The notes: generated by a model not told the origin, from the sequence alone. Counted from the first letter of the stretch, positions 38,456 to 47,538 are shown. The stretch is DNA of 64,000 bases from Selenomonas sp. (GCA_022773585.1 JALEZZ010000057.1:38843-102842); one strand, 5' to 3'. Program-made: numbers and translations.

Positions 38456-39274
38456 ATGAAGAAAGAACACAAAGAGATGATGAAGGCACGCCGCCGCAAC
38501 ATCGCGCTTCAGGTAGCGTATGACGGCACGGCCTATGCGGGTTTTCAGCGTCAGACGCCACCCATCATCGCTGTGCAGAACGTGCTTGAGGAAAAACTCG
38601 AAACCATTTTCGGCGACTCCATCGAGCTCGCGGCGGCTGGCCGCACGGACGCGGGCGTCCATGCCTATGGGCAGGTCGTGAATTTCTTTACGGATGGCAC
38701 GATTCCGACGGACCGCATCCCGCGCGCCGTCAACAGCCTGCTGCCGGACGACATCACCGTGAAGGCCGCATGGGAGGCGGACCGCGAGTTTTCCGCGCGC
38801 CACTCTGCGACGTCGAAGACGTACCTCTACCGCATCCAGACCGGTGAGACGCCGAACCCGATGACAGCGCGCTATGCCTGGTACATCCGCCGCCCGCTTG
38901 ACGTCGTCGCCATGCAGGCCGCGCTCGACCGCATCGTCGGCACGCATGATTTTTCGGCGTTCCGTGCCTCGGGTGGCGCGCCGATGAGCCCCGTGCGCAC
39001 GATGTACGAGGCGACGATCGGCGAGGAGCGCGACGGTTTGCTCGCCTGCCGCATCCACGGTAGCGGCTTCCTCTACCATATGGTGCGAAATGTCATTGGA
39101 ACCATCGCCAATGTTGGCCTCGGCGTGCTGACCGTTGACGATTTCGAGCGCATCCTTGCTTCGCGCGACCGCCAGCAGGCCAGCGCGACCGCACCAGCAA
39201 GGGGGCTATACCTGCTCGCGGTGCGCTACGATGGAGCGAAACATCGTTCAACACGTTCCCTCGATTTGTGCTAA
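38456..39274 (+). CDS. truA: tRNA pseudouridine(38-40) synthase TruA
   Basis: A 272-residue TruA that isomerises uridines 38-40 in the anticodon arm. The catalytic Asp lies in the AAGRTDAGVHAYGQV motif near residue 65; GTHDFSAFRASGG and FLYHMVRNVIGT are also conserved. It begins three bases after ecfT, as in Bacillus, but rplM-rpsI, the usual followers, are replaced by the PagL-like gene. The C-terminus is slightly longer than usual. Confidence 0.94.
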   Translation: MKKEHKEMMKARRRNIALQVAYDGTAYAGFQRQTPPIIAVQNVLEEKLETIFGDSIELAAAGRTDAGVHAYGQVVNFFTDGTIPTDRIPRAVNSLLPDDITVKAAWEADREFSARHSATSKTYLYRIQTGETPNPMTARYAWYIRRPLDVVAMQAALDRIVGTHDFSAFRASGGAPMSPVRTMYEATIGEERDGLLACRIHGSGFLYHMVRNVIGTIANVGLGVLTVDDFERILASRDRQQASATAPARGLYLLAVRYDGAKHRSTRSLDLC

Positions 39275-39311
39275 AATGGAAGTATCTCTAGGAAAAGGCA
39301 GGGACTCGTGA

Positions 39312-40073
39312 ATGAATTGGAAAGAAGTTGGTCGTTTCTTCGCAGGCGTGCTTTGCGGGACGCTTGTGCTGGCACCGATGCTATCTGAGCGCACATGGGC
39401 CGCAGAAAAGTCGGACACGGAAATGGCGGAAACGGCAGCAGGGACGGAAGAAGTACCTGCTGTCTTGATGACGCCAGAAGGCATCGAAGCACCCGAGGAG
39501 ACGGATGCTGCCACAATCGCGACACGTCATGTGAAGACGGCGTTCGAGCAGGAGCAGGAAGCAAAGACTGCAAAAGAACAAACGAAGCTAACGCGTACGT
39601 GGGAAATCCAAACAGAATATCTCGAAGGGCGCTTCTTCGAAAAACGGCATATCGATGATTACAACATCCATATCTATCGCAAGTATCGCGACGTAAACGA
39701 CATCGCCGTCTATTACGGTGCAACACTGAGTCGCCCTGTCGGCTACACGACAGAGGATGGCATCTACCGTGACTCTGAGGCTGTCGGCCTCGGCCCTTCG
39801 ATGATGCTGCGCTGGGAGCGGCCGCTCGCAGGCAAGCTCACGGGCAGCATCGACGGCACGGGCTCGCTGCTGTTCTACAACCAGGCGCATCCCGGTGACG
39901 GCCGCGCCTACGGCTTCCTCTGGCGCATCGGCCCACGCCTGCTCTATCACGCGACGGGCAAGGACGCCGTGAGCCTCGCGTATCTCTTCCATCATTCCTC
40001 GAACGGCATGCATCATCACAACCCGGGCTACAACGGTGTCGGTTTCTCGCTCGGCGTGTCGCATACGTTCTGA
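39312..40073 (+). CDS. PagL-like acyloxyacyl hydrolase / lipid A 3-O-deacylase, outer membrane
   Basis: A 253-residue protein with a signal peptide ending around ERTWAAE (residue 31), an Ala/Glu-rich linker to about residue 100, then an amphipathic beta-strand region. The PagL motif HxSN is present as H228-S-S230-N231, followed by NPGYNGVGF and a final aromatic Phe254-type ending (HTF), the usual outer-membrane barrel signature. PagL enzymes remove a fatty acid from lipid A. Assignment rests on the motif and layout. An extended -10 (TGCTAAAAT, 39269-39277) lies inside the end of truA. It supports a diderm host. Confidence 0.72.
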   Translation: MNWKEVGRFFAGVLCGTLVLAPMLSERTWAAEKSDTEMAETAAGTEEVPAVLMTPEGIEAPEETDAATIATRHVKTAFEQEQEAKTAKEQTKLTRTWEIQTEYLEGRFFEKRHIDDYNIHIYRKYRDVNDIAVYYGATLSRPVGYTTEDGIYRDSEAVGLGPSMMLRWERPLAGKLTGSIDGTGSLLFYNQAHPGDGRAYGFLWRIGPRLLYHATGKDAVSLAYLFHHSSNGMHHHNPGYNGVGFSLGVSHTF

Positions 40074-40082
40074 GCTGCAGGC

Positions 40083-40129
40083 AAACAAAAATCGTGCGCT
40101 CCCGCATAGGGGACGCACGATTTTTGTTT
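40083..40129. terminator. Bidirectional terminator between pagL-like gene and the DeoR-family gene
   Basis: A perfect 16-bp palindrome (40083-40098 with 40114-40129) has A-runs on the left and T-runs on the right, so it can stop transcripts from both sides. It fits the convergent genes on its flanks. Confidence 0.92.
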
Positions 40130-40145
40130 GAAAAAGATATACTGC

Positions 40146-40901
40146 TCAGTCGATGAGTTCGATCTGCTTTTTTTCGAGGAAGTTCCGCCAGTTCGTGCTG
40201 ACGGGCTCGTCGGTGACGAGGGCGTCGACCTGGTCGAAGTCGAGGGCGTGGACGAAGGCGGTGCTGCCGAATTTCGTGTGGTCGGCGAGCAGGATGACGC
40301 GCTTGGCGCGGGCGGCCATGCAGACTTTGATGGTGCTTTCGGCGTCGTTTGACTCCATGATGCCGTGCTCGCGGTCGAGGCTCTTGCAGCTGACGAGGGC
40401 GAGGTCGACGTTGTAGCGTTGGAGCGTCGCGAGTGCGACGTCGCCGACGAGGGCGCAGGAGTTCGCGCGGACGACGCCGCCCGTCGAGATCAGGTGGAAC
40501 GGCCCCTGCAGGTAGTCGTGCACGAGGCGTACGGAATTTGTGATGATCGTGAGGTTCTTCTTTCGTTGGAGTTCGCTGATGAGCGCGAGGCAGGTCGTGC
40601 TCGCATCGACCATGATGGTGTCGCCGTCGCTGACAAGGCGGGCGGCGCGCTCGGCGATGGCCTGCTTGTTCTCGCTGAGAATCGTGCTGCGCTTGACGAA
40701 GGAGATGTCGTCGTTCGTGTGCTCGTTGAGCACGGCGCCGCCATAGCTGCGGCGCAGGAGGTCTTTGCCTTCGAGCTTTTCGAGGTCGCGGCGGATCGTT
40801 TCCTCCGTGACGCCGAAGAGCTTCGCAAGTTCGGAAACGTAGACTTTCCGCTCTTCATTCAGTTTGTCCATGATTTTGCGACGACGCTCGATGCCCAGCA
40901 T
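40146..40901 (-). CDS. DeoR/GlpR family transcriptional regulator, probable rhamnose regulator
   Basis: A 251-residue DeoR-family protein. The N-terminal winged helix-turn-helix has RRRKIMDKLNEERKVYVSEL and FGVTEETIRRDLEKLEGKDL with the RRSYGGAV wing; the sensor domain has DGDTIMVDASTTCLALI, the sugar-phosphate-binding pattern of the family, and LVSCKSLDREHGIMES. It is divergent from the amidase and rha genes. In Bacillus a DeoR-type repressor (RhaR) controls rhamnose genes, so a similar role here is plausible but inferred. Start ATG at 40901 follows AAGGGGTGAGG. Confidence 0.88.
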   Translation of the reverse strand: MLGIERRRKIMDKLNEERKVYVSELAKLFGVTEETIRRDLEKLEGKDLLRRSYGGAVLNEHTNDDISFVKRSTILSENKQAIAERAARLVSDGDTIMVDASTTCLALISELQRKKNLTIITNSVRLVHDYLQGPFHLISTGGVVRANSCALVGDVALATLQRYNVDLALVSCKSLDREHGIMESNDAESTIKVCMAARAKRVILLADHTKFGSTAFVHALDFDQVDALVTDEPVSTNWRNFLEKKQIELID

Positions 40902-40946
40902 GATGCCTCACCCCTTCAAATGTCATGCTTTATCTTGCTTTCTTTC

Positions 40947-40975
40947 ATTATACAGGAGAAAACTTGTAAAAGCAA
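40947..40975 (-). promoter_or_regulatory. Promoter of the DeoR-family gene
   Basis: Read on the minus strand, TTGCTT (40975-40970) and TATAAT (40952-40947) are 17 bases apart, 46 bases before the start codon. Confidence 0.78.
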
Positions 40976-41017
40976 CAAAAAACCATGAAATCAAAAATGG
41001 GAAGCTTTTGGAATACA

Positions 41018-41058
41018 GAATACGTCTTCTGGATTTTTTCAGACGGATTCTCTATAAT
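41018..41058 (+). promoter_or_regulatory. Inverted repeat and -10 upstream of the amidase gene
   Basis: GAATACGTCT (41018-41027) and AGACGGATTC (41041-41050) form an inverted repeat, mismatched only at the fifth base from each outer end. It lies two bases before a perfect TATAAT (41053-41058), over the expected -35 region. This is the usual place for a repressor or activator site; which protein binds is unknown. Confidence 0.5.
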
Positions 41059-41093
41059 ATAAAGTCAGAGTTCAAATTGGGGATTTTTGTTTC

Positions 41094-41687
41094 ATGAATC
41101 GTAGGGAATTTATCAAGAACAGCGGGCGCGTGCTGGCCGGGGCGCTGCTGCTGCCGACGATGCTGCCGCGCTTTGCCGAGGCGGCCTGGCAGACGCGCGG
41201 CGGCGAGGGGCTGCCAATCCGGGAGACGTATCTGCATTTCCGTTCGCTTGAAAATCGCGATGCAACGGATGTCATCATCTTGCACCACATCGGCAACACG
41301 AATGCTGATGTCTCGGCGGCGACGGTGCATCAGTGGCATCTCGCGAATGGCTGGGCGGGGATCGGCTATCACTATCTCATCCGCAAGGATGGGACGATTG
41401 AGCGCGGGCGGCCGCGCGATACGGTCGGCGCGCACTGCTATGGAGAAAACTGGCACAGCATCGGTGTGAACATCGTCGGAAATTTCGAGGTCGCCATGCC
41501 GACGGACGCGCAGCTCGACGCGGCGGAGCGGCTCGTTGCACGTCTCTGCCAGATGTACGGCCTGCGGCCGGGCGGCCGCACGATCAAGGGGCATCGCGAT
41601 TTCAATTCGACGGCGTGCCCCGGGCAGAATCTCTATGATATGCTGCCTGACGTCATCGCAGGCGTGCAGACGTATTACGGTGCGTGA
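41094..41687 (+). CDS. Tat-exported N-acetylmuramoyl-L-alanine amidase (PGRP/Amidase_2)
   Basis: A 197-residue peptidoglycan amidase. The Tat signal NRREFIKNSG is at residues 2-11, with hydrophobic core LAGALLLPTML and likely cleavage near AEA. The Amidase_2 domain shows the zinc site: VIILHHIGN near residue 61, GYHYLIRKDGTIERGRP, and TIKGHRDFNSTACPG with the second His and Cys. It should cleave the amide between MurNAc and L-Ala in the cell wall. It lies upstream of the rha operon without an obvious functional link. No tat genes are in the window. Confidence 0.9.
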   Translation: MNRREFIKNSGRVLAGALLLPTMLPRFAEAAWQTRGGEGLPIRETYLHFRSLENRDATDVIILHHIGNTNADVSAATVHQWHLANGWAGIGYHYLIRKDGTIERGRPRDTVGAHCYGENWHSIGVNIVGNFEVAMPTDAQLDAAERLVARLCQMYGLRPGGRTIKGHRDFNSTACPGQNLYDMLPDVIAGVQTYYGA

Positions 41688-41707
41688 GCTTTGGGGGAGG
41701 GGAAAAT

Positions 41708-42049
41708 ATGGCATTTCATTATCGGTGGTTCTCGCACGACGAGGAGCTGACGGACGAGCTCGGCGTACGTCACAGCCGCGCTCTGCTCGACAGGAAGGAA
41801 GAACCAGCGCAGCCGACGAAGTACGCACGTGGCGAGATTGCAAGTATGATTGTTGCGCTGGCGGCGTTCTGTTATGGCGTCTGGACGGGCATCGCCCCGT
41901 TCATCCTCTTTGGCGCGGCGTTTCTTATCTATGAGGCGCGGCGCATCATGCCGATGTTTTTCGGGCCGGTCGGCGTGCCGCTTGCGAACGCGATGCGCGG
42001 TTTCAGCATCGTCACGCTCTTCGGCGCGGTCGTGCTGCTCTTTCTCTGA
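41708..42049 (+). CDS. Small two-to-three-helix membrane protein, unknown function
   Basis: A 113-residue protein with no family I recognise. The first 45 residues are hydrophilic (FSHDEELTDELGVRHSRALL), followed by hydrophobic segments at about residues 45-75 and 93-113, the last ending at the C-terminus. The ATG at 41708 has GGGGGAGGGG upstream. It begins 20 bases after the amidase stop, so the two form an operon closed by a strong terminator; a role at the envelope is possible. Confidence 0.75.
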   Translation: MAFHYRWFSHDEELTDELGVRHSRALLDRKEEPAQPTKYARGEIASMIVALAAFCYGVWTGIAPFILFGAAFLIYEARRIMPMFFGPVGVPLANAMRGFSIVTLFGAVVLLFL

Positions 42050-42073
42050 TCTTCTGTTTTTGCCTGTTTGCTG

Positions 42074-42111
42074 GCGATTGCATCGAATCGAGTCGATGCA
42101 ATCGCTTTTTT
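42074..42111 (+). terminator. Terminator of the amidase operon
   Basis: A perfect 12-bp stem (GCGATTGCATCG with its complement) with an 8-base loop is followed by six T. Confidence 0.93.
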
Positions 42112-42115
42112 CGTG

Positions 42116-42193
42116 TCAGAAAACAGAAAAACAGAAAAAACCAAAAAGAAATACAAAAATACTCTTGCTTTTTATCCGGTTATGTTGTATTAT
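42116..42193 (+). promoter_or_regulatory. Promoter of the rha operon with upstream direct repeats
   Basis: TTGCTT (42165-42170) and TATTAT (42188-42193) are 17 bases apart. Three near-tandem CAGAAAA repeats lie upstream at about 42117-42139. DeoR-family regulators often bind short direct repeats, so this is a candidate operator. The same TTGCTT -35 occurs in the promoter of the DeoR-family gene. Confidence 0.65.
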
Positions 42194-42269
42194 GTGTGAT
42201 GTAAAGAGGAACGGAGAGAAAACCTCAGAACTGAAATAGAATCAAAAGACAAGATACAAGGTGAAACAC

Positions 42270-43679
42270 ATGGGAGAGAAAGCGTATTATCTGGCCATCG
42301 ACATCGGCGCGTCAAGCGGGCGCCACATCCTCGGCTGGATGGAGAACGGGAAGATCCGCATGGAGGAAATCTACCGCTTCCAAAATGGCTTGGAGAAGCG
42401 GAACGGCCACCTCTGCTGGAATCTTGACCGCCTGTTTGACGAGGTCGTCGCAGGACTTCGGGAGTGCAAGCGCCTCGAGCGCATCCCGACGAGCGTCGGC
42501 ATTGATACGTGGGGCGTGGATTTCGTGCTGCTCGACGCACAGGGGAATATGCTCGGCAGCCCGGTCGCGTACCGCGATGGCCGCACGAAGGGCATGGACG
42601 ACGTCGTCTACCGGACGATCTCCGAAACGGAGCTCTACAGTCGCAACGGCATCCAGAAGCAGATCTTCAACACGATCTACCAGCTCGTGGCCATCCGCGA
42701 GACGGAGCCGGAGCTCCTCGGGCGCGCCGAGCGCTTCTTGATGGTACCGGAGTATTTGAACTACCGCCTGACGGGCGTAGCGATGAACGAGTACACGAAC
42801 GCGACGACGTCGCAGCTCGTGAATGCGAAGACGCAGGATTGGGACTGGGAGCTTTTGGACAAGCTCGACATCCCGCGCAAGCTGTTCGGCGACATCCACA
42901 TGCCGAAGACCTTGGTTGGAAAGCTCAGCGGCCGCATGGCAGAAGCCGTTGACTTCCAGACAGACGTCGTGCTGCCGGCGACGCATGACACGGGCTCGGC
43001 CGTCATGGCCGTGCCAGCGACAGATGAGGAGAGCATCTACCTCTCGTCTGGCACGTGGTCGCTCATGGGCATCGAGCGGCTGATCCCCGATTGCACGGAA
43101 AAGAGCCGCAAGCACAACTTCACGAACGAGGGCGGCTACCATTACCGCTACCGCTACCTGAAGAACATCATGGGCATGTGGATGATGCAGTCGCTCCGAA
43201 AAGAATTCAAGCATGCCTACACGTTTGAAGAGCTCTATGAGCTCGCGCATATCGGCCGCTACTTCCGCTCGACGGTCAATGTCAACGATGACAGCTTCCT
43301 CGCGCCGGACAGCATGATCCAGGCGGTGCAGGACTACTGTGAGAAGACGGGGCAGGAGAAACCGGAAACGGAATGCGAGCTCCTGTACTGCATCTACCAC
43401 AGCCTTGCGGACTGCTACGCGCGCACGGTCGCGGAAATCGAAGAGGTCACGGGCAGGAAATACGACACGATCCACGTCGTGGGCGGCGGCTGCCAGGACA
43501 AGTTCCTGAACCGCCTGCTCGCCGAGGAGACGGGCAAAGAGGTCTATGCAGGCCCCATCGAAGCGACGGCCATCGGCAACCTGATGGCGCAGATGCTCCG
43601 CACGAAGACGTTTGAAGACCTCATGGAGGCACGCAAAGTCGTGGCGAAATCGTTCGACGTCAAGCGCGTCGAAGCGTGA
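42270..43679 (+). CDS. rhaB: Rhamnulokinase
   Basis: A 469-residue FGGY-family kinase that phosphorylates L-rhamnulose. The opening YYLAIDIGASSGRHILGWME holds the phosphate-1 motif; GIDTWGVDFVLLD, LPATHDTGSAVMAVP, LSSGTWSLMGIE and VVGGGCQDKFLNRLLAEETG are the expected kinase motifs. ATG 42270 is chosen, 6 bases after AAGGTG. First gene of the rha operon, directly followed by rhaA after 21 bases. Confidence 0.94.
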   Translation: MGEKAYYLAIDIGASSGRHILGWMENGKIRMEEIYRFQNGLEKRNGHLCWNLDRLFDEVVAGLRECKRLERIPTSVGIDTWGVDFVLLDAQGNMLGSPVAYRDGRTKGMDDVVYRTISETELYSRNGIQKQIFNTIYQLVAIRETEPELLGRAERFLMVPEYLNYRLTGVAMNEYTNATTSQLVNAKTQDWDWELLDKLDIPRKLFGDIHMPKTLVGKLSGRMAEAVDFQTDVVLPATHDTGSAVMAVPATDEESIYLSSGTWSLMGIERLIPDCTEKSRKHNFTNEGGYHYRYRYLKNIMGMWMMQSLRKEFKHAYTFEELYELAHIGRYFRSTVNVNDDSFLAPDSMIQAVQDYCEKTGQEKPETECELLYCIYHSLADCYARTVAEIEEVTGRKYDTIHVVGGGCQDKFLNRLLAEETGKEVYAGPIEATAIGNLMAQMLRTKTFEDLMEARKVVAKSFDVKRVEA

Positions 43680-43700
43680 AACATGTTGGAGGAATACAAA

Positions 43701-44939
43701 ATGTCCAGATTCGAAGAAGCAAAAGAAGCCTATGCAGCAGCTGGCGTCGATGTCGAGGCGGCTCTGAAGAAGCTGCAGGATGTGCGCATCTCGATGCACT
43801 GCTGGCAGGGCGATGACGTGCTCGGTTTCGACAGCGACGCGCTGACGGGCGGCATTGCGACGACGGGCAACTATCCGGGCCGCGCAAGGAGTCCAGAGGA
43901 GCTCATGGCCGACATCCGCAAGGCGTATTCGTTCATCCCCGGCAAGCACAAGCTGAACCTCCATGCCTCGTACCGCATCACGAACGAAAACATCGACCGC
44001 GACGCCATTGAGCCGAAACATTTTGAGGCTTGGGTCGATTTCGCAAAAGAAGAGAGCATCGGCCTCGATTTCAACCCGACGTTCTTCAGCCACAAGAATG
44101 TCAAAGACAACATGACGCTTTCGAGCCCTGACAAGGACATCCGCGATTTCTGGGTCGCGCATGGCAAGGCCAGCCGCAAGATTGCGAACTACTTCGGCGA
44201 GCAGCTCGGCATCACGGCGCTCGACAATGTCTGGATTCCCGATGGCACGAAGGATGTGCCGGCCGACCGCATCGGACCGCGCGCCCGTCTCAAGGACGCA
44301 CTCGATGAGATTTTCTCCGTGAAATACGACCGCAAGAACATCGCAGACGCGGTCGAGGGCAAGGTCTTCGGCATCGGCGTCGAGTCGTACACGGTCGGCT
44401 CGCATGAGTTCTACATGAACTATGCCGCGAAGAACGGCCTGATGTGCCTGCTCGATACTGGTCACTATCATCCGACGGAAGTCGTCAGCGACAAGATTTC
44501 GTCGATGCTGCTCTTTAATGACAGCCTCGCGCTCCACGTCAGCCGCCCCGTCCGCTGGGACAGCGACCATGTCATCAAGCTCGATGACGAGCTCAAGGAG
44601 CTCGCGACGGAGCTCGTGCGCTGCGATGCCCTCGGCCGCGTCTTCATCGGCCTCGACTTCTTCGATGCGAGCATCAACCGTATCGCGGCCTGGGTCATCG
44701 GCATGCGCAACATGCAGAAAGCACTGCTCTATGGCCTGCTGACGCCGAACAAGGAGCTCAAGGAAGCGCAGGACAAGGCGGACTTCACGGCCGTGCTCGC
44801 AGGTCTCGAAGAGATCAAGACGCTGCCGTTCGGCGACGTCTGGGCCGAGTTCTGCAAGCGGAATGGCGTCCCGGTCGATGGCAAGTGGTACGCGGATGTC
44901 AAGAAATATGAAAGCAACGTGCTGTTCAAGCGCGCATGA
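43701..44939 (+). CDS. rhaA: L-rhamnose isomerase
   Basis: A 412-residue isomerase that converts L-rhamnose to L-rhamnulose, metal dependent, TIM-barrel fold. [16 protein letters not shown] near residue 30, [57 protein letters not shown] and [14 protein letters not shown] carry the conserved metal ligands. Length is close to the E. coli enzyme. I chose ATG 43701, nine bases after GGAGGAA. Confidence 0.96.
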   Translation: MSRFEEAKEAYAAAGVDVEAALKKLQDVRISMHCWQGDDVLGFDSDALTGGIATTGNYPGRARSPEELMADIRKAYSFIPGKHKLNLHASYRITNENIDRDAIEPKHFEAWVDFAKEESIGLDFNPTFFSHKNVKDNMTLSSPDKDIRDFWVAHGKASRKIANYFGEQLGITALDNVWIPDGTKDVPADRIGPRARLKDALDEIFSVKYDRKNIADAVEGKVFGIGVESYTVGSHEFYMNYAAKNGLMCLLDTGHYHPTEVVSDKISSMLLFNDSLALHVSRPVRWDSDHVIKLDDELKELATELVRCDALGRVFIGLDFFDASINRIAAWVIGMRNMQKALLYGLLTPNKELKEAQDKADFTAVLAGLEEIKTLPFGDVWAEFCKRNGVPVDGKWYADVKKYESNVLFKRA

Positions 44940-44974
44940 TGCGTGGATAGAAGTGGGAAAGAAGGATTTTTACA

Positions 44975-45796
44975 ATGGATATTTTGCAGACGAAGTTCAT
45001 GGAAGGCTTCAAGCGTCTGACAGCTGATGCTTTTGCCAAAGGCTGGCATGAGCGCAACGGCGGTAACCTCTCGTACCGCGTGCCGGAAGAGGAAGTCGAG
45101 AGCGTGAAGGACAGCCTCCACGAAGTCAGGGAATGGCTCCCCATCGGCAACACGGTGCCGGGGCTTGCGGGCGAGTATTTTCTCGTGACGGGCAGCGGCA
45201 AGTACATGCGCAACGTCGCGCTCGCGCCCGAGGAAAATGTGGCGCTGATCAAGATTGATGACAAGGGCGAGAACTATGGCATTGTCTGGGGCCTCGTCAA
45301 TGGCGGCCGTCCGACGAGCGAACTGCCGACGCACCTCGCGGCGCACGAGCTCAAGAAAAAGATGACGAACGGCAAGAACCGCATCATCTACCATGCGCAT
45401 CCGACGAACCTCATCGCGCTGACGTTCGTGCTGCCGCTCGAGGACAAGGCGTTCACGCGCGAGCTCTGGGAGATGGCGACGGAAGACCCCGTCATCTTCC
45501 CGGAAGGCGTCGGCGTCGTGCCCTGGATGGTGCCGGGCGGCAAGGAGATCGCCGATGCGTCCGTGAAGCTCATGGAGAAATACCGCGTCGTCGTCTGGAC
45601 GCACCACGGCCTCTTCGTCTGCGGCGATGACTTCGACGAGGCGTTCGGCCTCATGGACACGGTCGAGAAGGCCGCGGAAATCTGTGTCAAAGTCCTCTCG
45701 ATGGGCGGCAAGAAGCAGACGATTCCGAAAGAAGGCTTCCTGCAGCTCGCAAAGGATTTCCATATCAATCTCAATACATCCGTCTTGGAATCATGA
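44975..45796 (+). CDS. rhaD: Rhamnulose-1-phosphate aldolase
   Basis: A 273-residue class II aldolase that splits L-rhamnulose 1-phosphate into dihydroxyacetone phosphate and L-lactaldehyde. The catalytic Glu lies in the region of GRPTSELPTHLAAHE, zinc ligands in IIYHAHPTNLIAL and VWTHHGLFVCGDDFDEAFG. GNLSYRVP near the N-terminus is typical. It follows rhaA by 35 bases with GAAAGAAGGA as ribosome site. No lactaldehyde reductase or dehydrogenase gene is nearby. Confidence 0.96.
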   Translation: MDILQTKFMEGFKRLTADAFAKGWHERNGGNLSYRVPEEEVESVKDSLHEVREWLPIGNTVPGLAGEYFLVTGSGKYMRNVALAPEENVALIKIDDKGENYGIVWGLVNGGRPTSELPTHLAAHELKKKMTNGKNRIIYHAHPTNLIALTFVLPLEDKAFTRELWEMATEDPVIFPEGVGVVPWMVPGGKEIADASVKLMEKYRVVVWTHHGLFVCGDDFDEAFGLMDTVEKAAEICVKVLSMGGKKQTIPKEGFLQLAKDFHINLNTSVLES

Positions 45797-45826
45797 CTGT
45801 TTCATTCTTAAGGGGGAGAAAACAAA

Positions 45827-47170
45827 ATGTTAGGTGTCAAAATCGATTACCACATGTCTGCGTGGAAGAAGACGCTGATTGCTGGACTCATCAGCTACAT
45901 CGACGCCGGCTCCATCGTCGCAGGCGCATCAGGACTCAGCATGTGGCAGGACTACCTCGGCATGAGCAGCGTGCAGATGGGCCTGTTGGCGGCGCTGTCG
46001 TCCAATACGGGCGGCGCGGCCATCGGCGCGCTGATCGGCGGCAAGATCTGTGACAAGTACGGCCGCAAGTTTGTTTACAACTGGGCGCTGCTCATCTACA
46101 TGATCGGCGTGCTCATGATCTGCCTCGCAACGAATTATCCGATGTTCCTCTTGGGCTATGTCGTTGTCGGCCTCATGGTCGGCGCAGATGTCGTCGCTTC
46201 CTGGACGTTCATCGCAGAGGAAGCGCCATCGAAGAATCGTGCAAAACACTGCGGCTCGGCGCAGATTGCGTGGATGCTCGGCCCGGTCGTCGTGTTCCTT
46301 GCCTCGATTCCGCTGAACTCCATGTTCGGCCTGCTCGGCAACCGCATCATCTTTGCGCACCTCATCGTCGTCGCGGCCTGGATCTGGTATCAGCGCCTCA
46401 AGATGCCAGAATCGACAGAATGGGTCGAAGCAAAGAAGCGTACGGAAGCGCTCGAAGCAAAAGGCGTCCATGTCCGCAAAGCGCGCTATGCCGACATCCT
46501 GCGCGGCACGAGCCTCAAGACCGTCGTCATGCTCTGCGGCGTCTACACGCTCTGGAACCTCGCAGCCTCCACGAACGGCTTCTTCATGCCGTACATCTAT
46601 GAGCATGTCGGCAACCTCTCGAATGCCATGTCGCTGTTCCTCACGGCTCTGAATTTCGCCGTCTGCATTGTCACGACGTTCATCTTCATGTACACGGGCG
46701 ACAAGTTCAACCGTCGCAAGATTTTCGGTATCTTCTCCGGTCTCGGCGTCATCAGCTGGTTTGTCTGGGCACTGCCGGCCGATATGCTCCAGATGTGGAT
46801 GCTGTTCTTCTTCACGATTGTCTGGGGTTTCTCGATGCAGCAGCAGTTCTACCAGCTCTGGAGCTCCGAGCTCTTCCCCGTGCGCTATCGTGCGACGGCG
46901 CAGGGTTTCACGTTCTTCGTCACGCGCTTCTCGGCCGCTGTCTGGGGCTTCGCCGTCCCGATCATCATGGAGACGCTCGGCTTCCAGATTGCAGCCTTCC
47001 TCATGATCGGTTTCTGCGTCGTCAGCTGGATCTGCGGCACGTTCTTCGGCAGTGATGCCCGCGGCAAGACGCTCGACGAAATCACGGAAGAGCGTTACAA
47101 AGGCGAAATCGACGAAAACGGCTGGCTCATCGCACCGGAAGAGCAGACGGCAGCGCATCAGCATCAGTGA
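45827..47170 (+). CDS. MFS sugar-porter family transporter, probable rhamnose importer
   Basis: A 447-residue, 12-helix MFS protein with sugar-porter marks: GGKICDKYGRKFVYNWALL after helix 2, FIAEEAPSKNRAKHCGS after helix 5 (the PESPR-like loop), and MYTGDKFNRRKIFGIFSGLG in the second half. Its place between rhaD and rhaM strongly suggests uptake of L-rhamnose or a rhamnose-containing sugar. It is unrelated to the E. coli RhaT type. The ATG follows AAGGGGGAG. Confidence 0.86.
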   Translation: MLGVKIDYHMSAWKKTLIAGLISYIDAGSIVAGASGLSMWQDYLGMSSVQMGLLAALSSNTGGAAIGALIGGKICDKYGRKFVYNWALLIYMIGVLMICLATNYPMFLLGYVVVGLMVGADVVASWTFIAEEAPSKNRAKHCGSAQIAWMLGPVVVFLASIPLNSMFGLLGNRIIFAHLIVVAAWIWYQRLKMPESTEWVEAKKRTEALEAKGVHVRKARYADILRGTSLKTVVMLCGVYTLWNLAASTNGFFMPYIYEHVGNLSNAMSLFLTALNFAVCIVTTFIFMYTGDKFNRRKIFGIFSGLGVISWFVWALPADMLQMWMLFFFTIVWGFSMQQQFYQLWSSELFPVRYRATAQGFTFFVTRFSAAVWGFAVPIIMETLGFQIAAFLMIGFCVVSWICGTFFGSDARGKTLDEITEERYKGEIDENGWLIAPEEQTAAHQHQ

Positions 47171-47190
47171 GAAAGAAGGCACGCGTCATC

Positions 47191-47508
47191 ATGGAACGCT
47201 TTGCATGGAAGGCCGTCGTCAAGGACGGCAAGCTCGAAGAATACAAGTATCGTCATGCCCACATCTGGCCGGAAATGAAGCAGGTGCTCAAAGAAGCGGG
47301 CATCAGAAACTACACGATCTGGAACGTCGGCAACGAGCTCTTCGGCTATTTCGAATGCGAGAAGGGTGTGGCCTACGCCGAGAAATACCAGGCCGACAGC
47401 CCTGTCGTCGACAAGTGGAATGAATACATGAAAGACGTCATGGTCATGGAGATGGATCCCGAGACGGGCGCCCAGCCGAAGATGCAGCAGGTCTTCTTCC
47501 TGGCATGA
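47191..47508 (+). CDS. rhaM: L-rhamnose mutarotase
   Basis: A 105-residue dimeric alpha/beta-barrel protein that interconverts the rhamnose anomers. RHAHIWPEMKQVLKEAGIRN holds the catalytic His, and YTIWNVGNELFGYFEC and the C-terminal VFFLA are typical. ATG 47191 is chosen, 11 bases after AAGAAGG; a GTG at 47167 overlapping the transporter stop has no ribosome site. Last gene of the rha operon. Confidence 0.92.
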   Translation: MERFAWKAVVKDGKLEEYKYRHAHIWPEMKQVLKEAGIRNYTIWNVGNELFGYFECEKGVAYAEKYQADSPVVDKWNEYMKDVMVMEMDPETGAQPKMQQVFFLA

Positions 47509-47538
47509 CATTTTGAGATTGAGACTTTGGATGTTTTG

